This document shows positions 62,849 through 64,000 of a stretch of 64,000 nucleotides of DNA, piece after piece. Position 1 is the stretch's first letter, and every line of letters starts with the position of its first letter. The translations under genes were made by a program, and so were the position numbers. The notes under the pieces were generated by a model that was given only the letters and a program-made list of their open reading frames with translations, was not told where the DNA came from and searched no databases. This DNA is from Butyrivibrio sp. AE2015 (lineage in GTDB: Bacteria; Bacillota; Clostridia; Lachnospirales; Lachnospiraceae): the NCBI RefSeq assembly GCF_000420825.1, contig NZ_ATVR01000011.1, forward strand, positions 30,628 through 94,627. Direction: 5' to 3'.

Positions 62849-63946
62849 TTATACGTTAAACCTAAACAGGATAACATCTCCATCCTGAACCACGTACTCT
62901 TTTCCTTCCATGCGGACAAGACCTTTTTCTCTTGCTGCTGCAAGTGAACCCTCTCTAAGAAGATCCTCGTAGTTGATAACTTCAGCCTTGATAAATCCTC
63001 TCTCAAAATCTGTATGGATCTTACCTGCTGCCTGAGGAGCCTTTGTTCCAATCTTGATTGTCCATGCTCTTGTCTCATCTTCACCTGATGTAAGGAAGCT
63101 CATAAGACCAAGTGTCTTGTAGCTTGCTGCAATAAGCTTATCAAGTCCAGACTCTGTAAGTCCCATGCTCTCAAGGAACTCTGCCTTCTCATCAGCTTCA
63201 AGTTCTGAAATTTCAGCTTCGATCTGAGCACTGATAACAAATACCTCGCTACCTGACTTTGAAGCAAGTTCTCTTACAGCTGCAACATATTTATTAGAAG
63301 CTCCATCATCGGCGAGATCCTCATCTTTAACATTTGCAGCATAGATAACAGGCTTCCATGTGAGAAGATCATAGCCATTCATAAGTGCAAGTTCGTCTTC
63401 ATCATCAATCTCAAGTTCTCTTGCCATCTTATTTTCTTCAAGAGTTGCCTTTATCTTATTTAAAAGATCCAGCTCTTTTGCTGCAGTCTTATCCATACGT
63501 GCAGTCTTAGCAACCTTTGCTATTCTTCTCTCAAGAACCTCAAGATCTGCAAAAATAAGCTCAAGGTTAATCGTCTCTATATCTCTTGCAGGATCAACTG
63601 ATCCATCTACATGAACCACATTAGGGTCCTCAAAGCATCTTACAACGTGCACGATAGCATCTGTCTCACGAATATTTGCAAGGAACTGGTTTCCAAGTCC
63701 TTCACCCTTTGATGCACCCTTTACAAGTCCTGCTATATCAACAAACTCGATTGTTGCAGGTGTAACCTTCTTGGAATGATAAAGATCCCCCAAAAGCTTA
63801 AGTCTCTTGTCAGGAACTGCAACAACTCCAACGTTAGGATCAATTGTTGCAAAAGGATAATTAGCTGCAAGCGCTCCTGCATTTGTAAGTGAATTAAAAA
63901 GTGTTGACTTACCTACGTTTGGTAAACCTACTATGCCTAGTTTCAT
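62849..63946 (-). CDS. ychF: Redox-regulated ATPase YchF (Obg-like)
   Basis: 365 residues. P-loop GLPNVGKST at 7-15, [17 protein letters not shown], and a C-terminal TGS domain ([14 protein letters not shown]). YchF binds ATP rather than GTP (NxxE in place of NKxD) and associates with ribosomes under stress. AAGGAG lies 10 bp before the ATG; the 54 bp upstream to the window edge hold only this leader. Confidence 0.96.
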   Translation of the reverse strand: MKLGIVGLPNVGKSTLFNSLTNAGALAANYPFATIDPNVGVVAVPDKRLKLLGDLYHSKKVTPATIEFVDIAGLVKGASKGEGLGNQFLANIRETDAIVHVVRCFEDPNVVHVDGSVDPARDIETINLELIFADLEVLERRIAKVAKTARMDKTAAKELDLLNKIKATLEENKMARELEIDDEDELALMNGYDLLTWKPVIYAANVKDEDLADDGASNKYVAAVRELASKSGSEVFVISAQIEAEISELEADEKAEFLESMGLTESGLDKLIAASYKTLGLMSFLTSGEDETRAWTIKIGTKAPQAAGKIHTDFERGFIKAEVINYEDLLREGSLAAAREKGLVRMEGKEYVVQDGDVILFRFNV

Positions 63947-64000
63947 TTTTATATATCTCCTTCTAAAAATGCTTTATTTAAGCCATTTGTTATCTCAGCT

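Overview
The window looks like a Gram-positive, low-to-medium GC Firmicute of the family Lachnospiraceae, most like Butyrivibrio or Pseudobutyrivibrio. The reasons are a sigH-rlmB-mrnC-cysS-ispF block, a compact division/cell-wall cluster, a QueH-type queuosine enzyme, an AroE-AroK fusion, a class I c-di-GMP riboswitch and several families typical of this group. The genus is inference; no 16S gene is present.

Layout. (1) 1-10.4 kb: an arginine regulon. argC, a GNAT, argJ, argB, argD and the start of a solute-binding protein run leftward. argG runs rightward from a shared 196-bp region that holds two promoters and two operator-like repeats exactly 30 bp apart. Behind argG lie a DUF1294 protein, a LytTR response regulator, a DegV protein, a DUF5721-like protein and an HPt protein. 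(2) 10.4-20 kb: leftward translation and housekeeping genes prfA-prmC-DUF1385, rpmE, then sigH-rlmB-mrnC-cysS-ispF, then azlDC and an alanyl-tRNA editing protein. (3) 20-29.7 kb: a zinc-ribbon membrane protein, CarD, an EAL phosphodiesterase operon, a YetA/PcRGLX-like protein, a GH13 glucosidase and a PAP2 phosphatase. (4) 29.9-31.5 kb: tRNA-Met(CAT) and, directly behind it, a small island bounded by perfect 83-bp direct repeats that copy the tRNA 3' end and its terminator. The island carries an MNT-type nucleotidyltransferase, a RelA/SpoT-fold protein and a small DUF6718-like protein in overlapping frames. (5) 31.5-40.8 kb: a secreted beta-repeat protein under a c-di-GMP riboswitch, a small membrane protein, a 5TM-LYT/HAMP/PP2C phosphatase, a second DegV, a sensor-GGDEF-EAL protein and a MATE transporter. 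(6) 40.8-51.8 kb: argS, queH, aroE-aroK, a small protein with a sigma28-like promoter, a five-gene oligopeptide ABC transporter and nrdR. (7) 51.8-64 kb: the division/cell-wall cluster mraZ-rsmH-ftsL-pbp-mraY-murD-ftsW-ftsQ-ftsZ, with lgt and ychF upstream.

How it works together. Arginine synthesis appears co-regulated from one divergent control region. Cyclic-di-GMP metabolism (two EAL proteins, one with an intact GGDEF) sits within 10 kb of a c-di-GMP riboswitch that controls a surface or secreted protein. The division cluster starts from a promoter whose leader is packed with MraZ-type repeats reaching into the mraZ start codon. The most promising undescribed system is the tRNA-Met island: a nucleotidyltransferase next to an alarmone-synthetase fold looks like a toxin-antitoxin or defence module in which an MNT protein is paired with a Rel-type rather than a HEPN partner.

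The only stretch over 300 bp without a protein gene is 29684-30236, which holds the tRNA promoter, tRNA-Met, its terminator, the left 83-bp repeat and the promoter of the island genes. I saw no rRNA genes, CRISPR arrays, insertion sequences or prophage genes.
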